Assembly: GCA_012839035.1 (NCBI GenBank)
Contig: DUOB01000132.1
Coordinates: 1 to 40,209 of the forward strand
DNA length: 40,209 nucleotides
From: Propionibacterium sp.
Lineage (GTDB): Bacteria; Actinomycetota; Actinomycetes; Propionibacteriales; Propionibacteriaceae
Reading direction: 5' to 3'
In this document: piece by piece, positions 38,785 to 40,209 of the stretch
Layout of the letters: every line of letters begins with the position of its first letter
How positions within the stretch are numbered: the first letter of the stretch is position 1
Made by a program: the position numbers and the translations under genes
Notes under the pieces: generated by a model
The model's database searches: none
What the model saw: only the letters and a program-made list of their open reading frames with translations
What the model was told of the DNA's origin: nothing

Positions 38785-40209
38785 ATGAGCCCCGAGCGAG
38801 CGACATTTGACCTTGCCCGAATCGGCCGGGGACTGCCCGTGGCGGACCAGGCGGCGACGACAGGTCTCGCCGACGCACTCACACCGGCCGCGCGGCTCGT
38901 CGTCCAGGCGCCGCCGGGGACGGGCAAGACCACCTTCGTGCCCGCCCTCGCCGCCAACGCCGTCGGAGGCCGGATCGTGGTGACACAACCCCGCCGGGTG
39001 GCCGCTCGCGCCGCTGCGCACCGACTTGCGTCCTTGGCCGGGGACGCTGTCGGGGGACTCGTCGGCTACCGCGTCCGTGGGGACGCCCGGGTCGGCCCGT
39101 CGACGATCGTCGAGTTCTGCACCACGGGGGTTCTGCTGCGTCGCCTGCTCGCCGAGCCGGACCTGCCGCGCGTCTCCGCCGTCATCCTGGACGAGGTCCA
39201 CGAACGCCAGCTCGATTCGGACCTGGTCGTCGGCATGGTGCGCGAGCTCGCGGAGCTGCGCGACGACCTCACCGTGGTCGCGATGTCCGCGACCTTGGCG
39301 GCCGACCGGTTCGCGGAGTTGCTCGGCGCGCCCGGGGACGTTCCCGCGGGAACGCCGGCCCGGGTGATCCGGGTGGAGGGTGCGCTCCATCCCCTCGAGG
39401 TCGCCTGGGCGCCTCCGCGCGGTGCCGCTCCGCTGGACGCCCGCGGTGTCACCGATCCGTTCCTGACCCACGTCGCGGCGACCACGCGGGAGGCGTTGGC
39501 GACGTGGCCGGGGGATGCGCTGGTGTTCCTTCCGGGGGTACGCGAGGTGGAGCGCGTCACCGGTCTCCTCGCGGGTGCAGTTCCCGGGGTGTCGGTCCTG
39601 CCCCTCCACGGGCGGCTGTCCACCGCGGAGCAGCAGCGGGTGCTCGCGAAGGGCGACGGGCGCCGCGTGGTCGTGGCGACATCGGTGGCGGAGTCGTCGC
39701 TGACCGTGCCGGGCGTTCGGATCGTGGTGGACTCGGGCCTGGCCAGGGAGCCGCGCTATGACGCCATCCGCGGCATGTCCGGTCTGGTGACGCGGACGGA
39801 GTCGCGATCATCGGCCGAACAGCGGGCGGGACGGGCGGCCCGCGAGTCGCCCGGTGTCGTGGTGCGCTGTTTCGCCGCCGAGACCTGGTCCCGCCTGGCC
39901 CCCGCCCCGACCCCGGAGATCCTGACCGCTGACCTGACACGGGCGGTGTTGGACCTCGCGTGCTGGGGCACGCCCCGTGGCGAGGGGCTTGCTCTGCTCG
40001 ACCCACTGCCTCCCGGCACGCTGGTTCGGGCGGAGGAGACCCTGCGGGACCTCGGCGCGATCGATGCGGATGGCCGGGCGACGCCCGCGGGCCATCGGAT
40101 GGCGCGCGTGCCGGTCGATCCGCGGCTCGCTCGAGCGCTGTTCATCGGGGCCGCTGCGGTGGGCGCCCGCAGGGCCGCGGAGATCGTCGCCGCGCTCGAG
40201 AACGACCAG
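38785..40209 (+). CDS. hrpB: HrpB, ATP-dependent helicase (3' end outside window)
   Basis: The first 475 codons of a DEAH-type helicase of the HrpB subfamily. Motifs: I APPGTGKTT (~49-57), Ia QPRRVAARA, II DEVH in ILDEVHERQLDSD, III SAT, then GDALVFLPGVREVERV, VATSVAESSLTVPGV and VI QRAGRAARESPG. The N terminus LPVADQAATTGLADAL matches HrpB. Family enzymes run ~820-850 residues, so about half is missing at the window edge, not by mutation. ATG 38785 follows a TAGTCT box by 8 nt (leaderless). The biological role of HrpB is poorly defined. Confidence 0.92.
   Translation, partial: MSPERATFDLARIGRGLPVADQAATTGLADALTPAARLVVQAPPGTGKTTFVPALAANAVGGRIVVTQPRRVAARAAAHRLASLAGDAVGGLVGYRVRGDARVGPSTIVEFCTTGVLLRRLLAEPDLPRVSAVILDEVHERQLDSDLVVGMVRELAELRDDLTVVAMSATLAADRFAELLGAPGDVPAGTPARVIRVEGALHPLEVAWAPPRGAAPLDARGVTDPFLTHVAATTREALATWPGDALVFLPGVREVERVTGLLAGAVPGVSVLPLHGRLSTAEQQRVLAKGDGRRVVVATSVAESSLTVPGVRIVVDSGLAREPRYDAIRGMSGLVTRTESRSSAEQRAGRAARESPGVVVRCFAAETWSRLAPAPTPEILTADLTRAVLDLACWGTPRGEGLALLDPLPPGTLVRAEETLRDLGAIDADGRATPAGHRMARVPVDPRLARALFIGAAAVGARRAAEIVAALENDQ

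Noticed and set aside
1..40209. tRNA, rRNA, CRISPR, IS or phage elements
   Set aside because: No cloverleaf with T-loop, no regularly spaced repeats, no transposase or integrase found on either strand.

Overview
This window is about 40 kb of high-GC, densely packed DNA whose gene content points to an actinobacterium, most likely of the Propionibacteriales (an inference from content, with no phylogenetic marker available). The evidence is the clustered menaquinone genes (menD, menC, menE, menA), a CarD-type RNA polymerase-binding protein, a BioYMN biotin importer behind a BioQ-like operator, an actinobacterial-style PHO box, and many promoters of the form TAnnnT followed 6-8 nt later by the start codon (leaderless mRNAs). 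I see no tRNA, rRNA, IS element, phage gene or CRISPR array.

Layout. 1-504: end of a Thr/Pro-rich, probably surface protein. 531-6087: menaquinone locus, with an OpuAC-like protein, menD and menC leftward and menE and menA rightward from one small divergent promoter. 6106-9763: RtcB RNA ligase, a tiny membrane protein, and a flotillin/NfeD membrane-domain pair. 9901-13684: a proline-rich membrane protein, a MerR-type regulator and a VIT/von Willebrand A protein. 13685-14803: an AT-richer intergenic region with its own promoter and palindrome, then a Tat-exported Cys-rich protein. 14800-16753: bioN, bioM, bioY. 16827-20454: a DUF2207 membrane protein, a DUF6458 protein and an amidohydrolase. 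20466-25532: PhoX phosphatase behind a PHO-box-like repeat, a long-form N-acetylglutamate synthase, CarD and YaaA. 25555-29766: the most unusual part, a sulfur-relay operon (TusA, DsrE-like protein, and a TusA domain fused to a zinc MetE-type methyltransferase) followed by a MetPS-like Na+-dependent methionine/alanine importer with a leader RNA that can fold in two mutually exclusive ways. 29864-32122: 5-oxoprolinase PxpABC. 32126-34404: two unrecognised genes and a zinc alcohol dehydrogenase. 34757-40209: serine acetyltransferase CysE, an AI-2E-family permease, a small GNAT protein, a PadR regulator with a FrnE/DsbA-like protein, and the start of helicase HrpB.

How it may work together. Several units concern sulfur and amino acids: the TusA/DsrE/TusA-MetE operon, the methionine-type importer, CysE (first step of cysteine synthesis), ArgA (first step of arginine synthesis) and oxoprolinase. 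This suggests a sulfur/methionine neighbourhood, but only the TusA-MetE fusion ties sulfur transfer and methyl transfer together physically.

The gene ends are very tight. Two convergent pairs share a CTAG stop overlap, two more have their stop codons inside an inverted repeat, and one pair overlaps antisense by 92 bp. Divergent pairs use overlapping or abutting -10 boxes.
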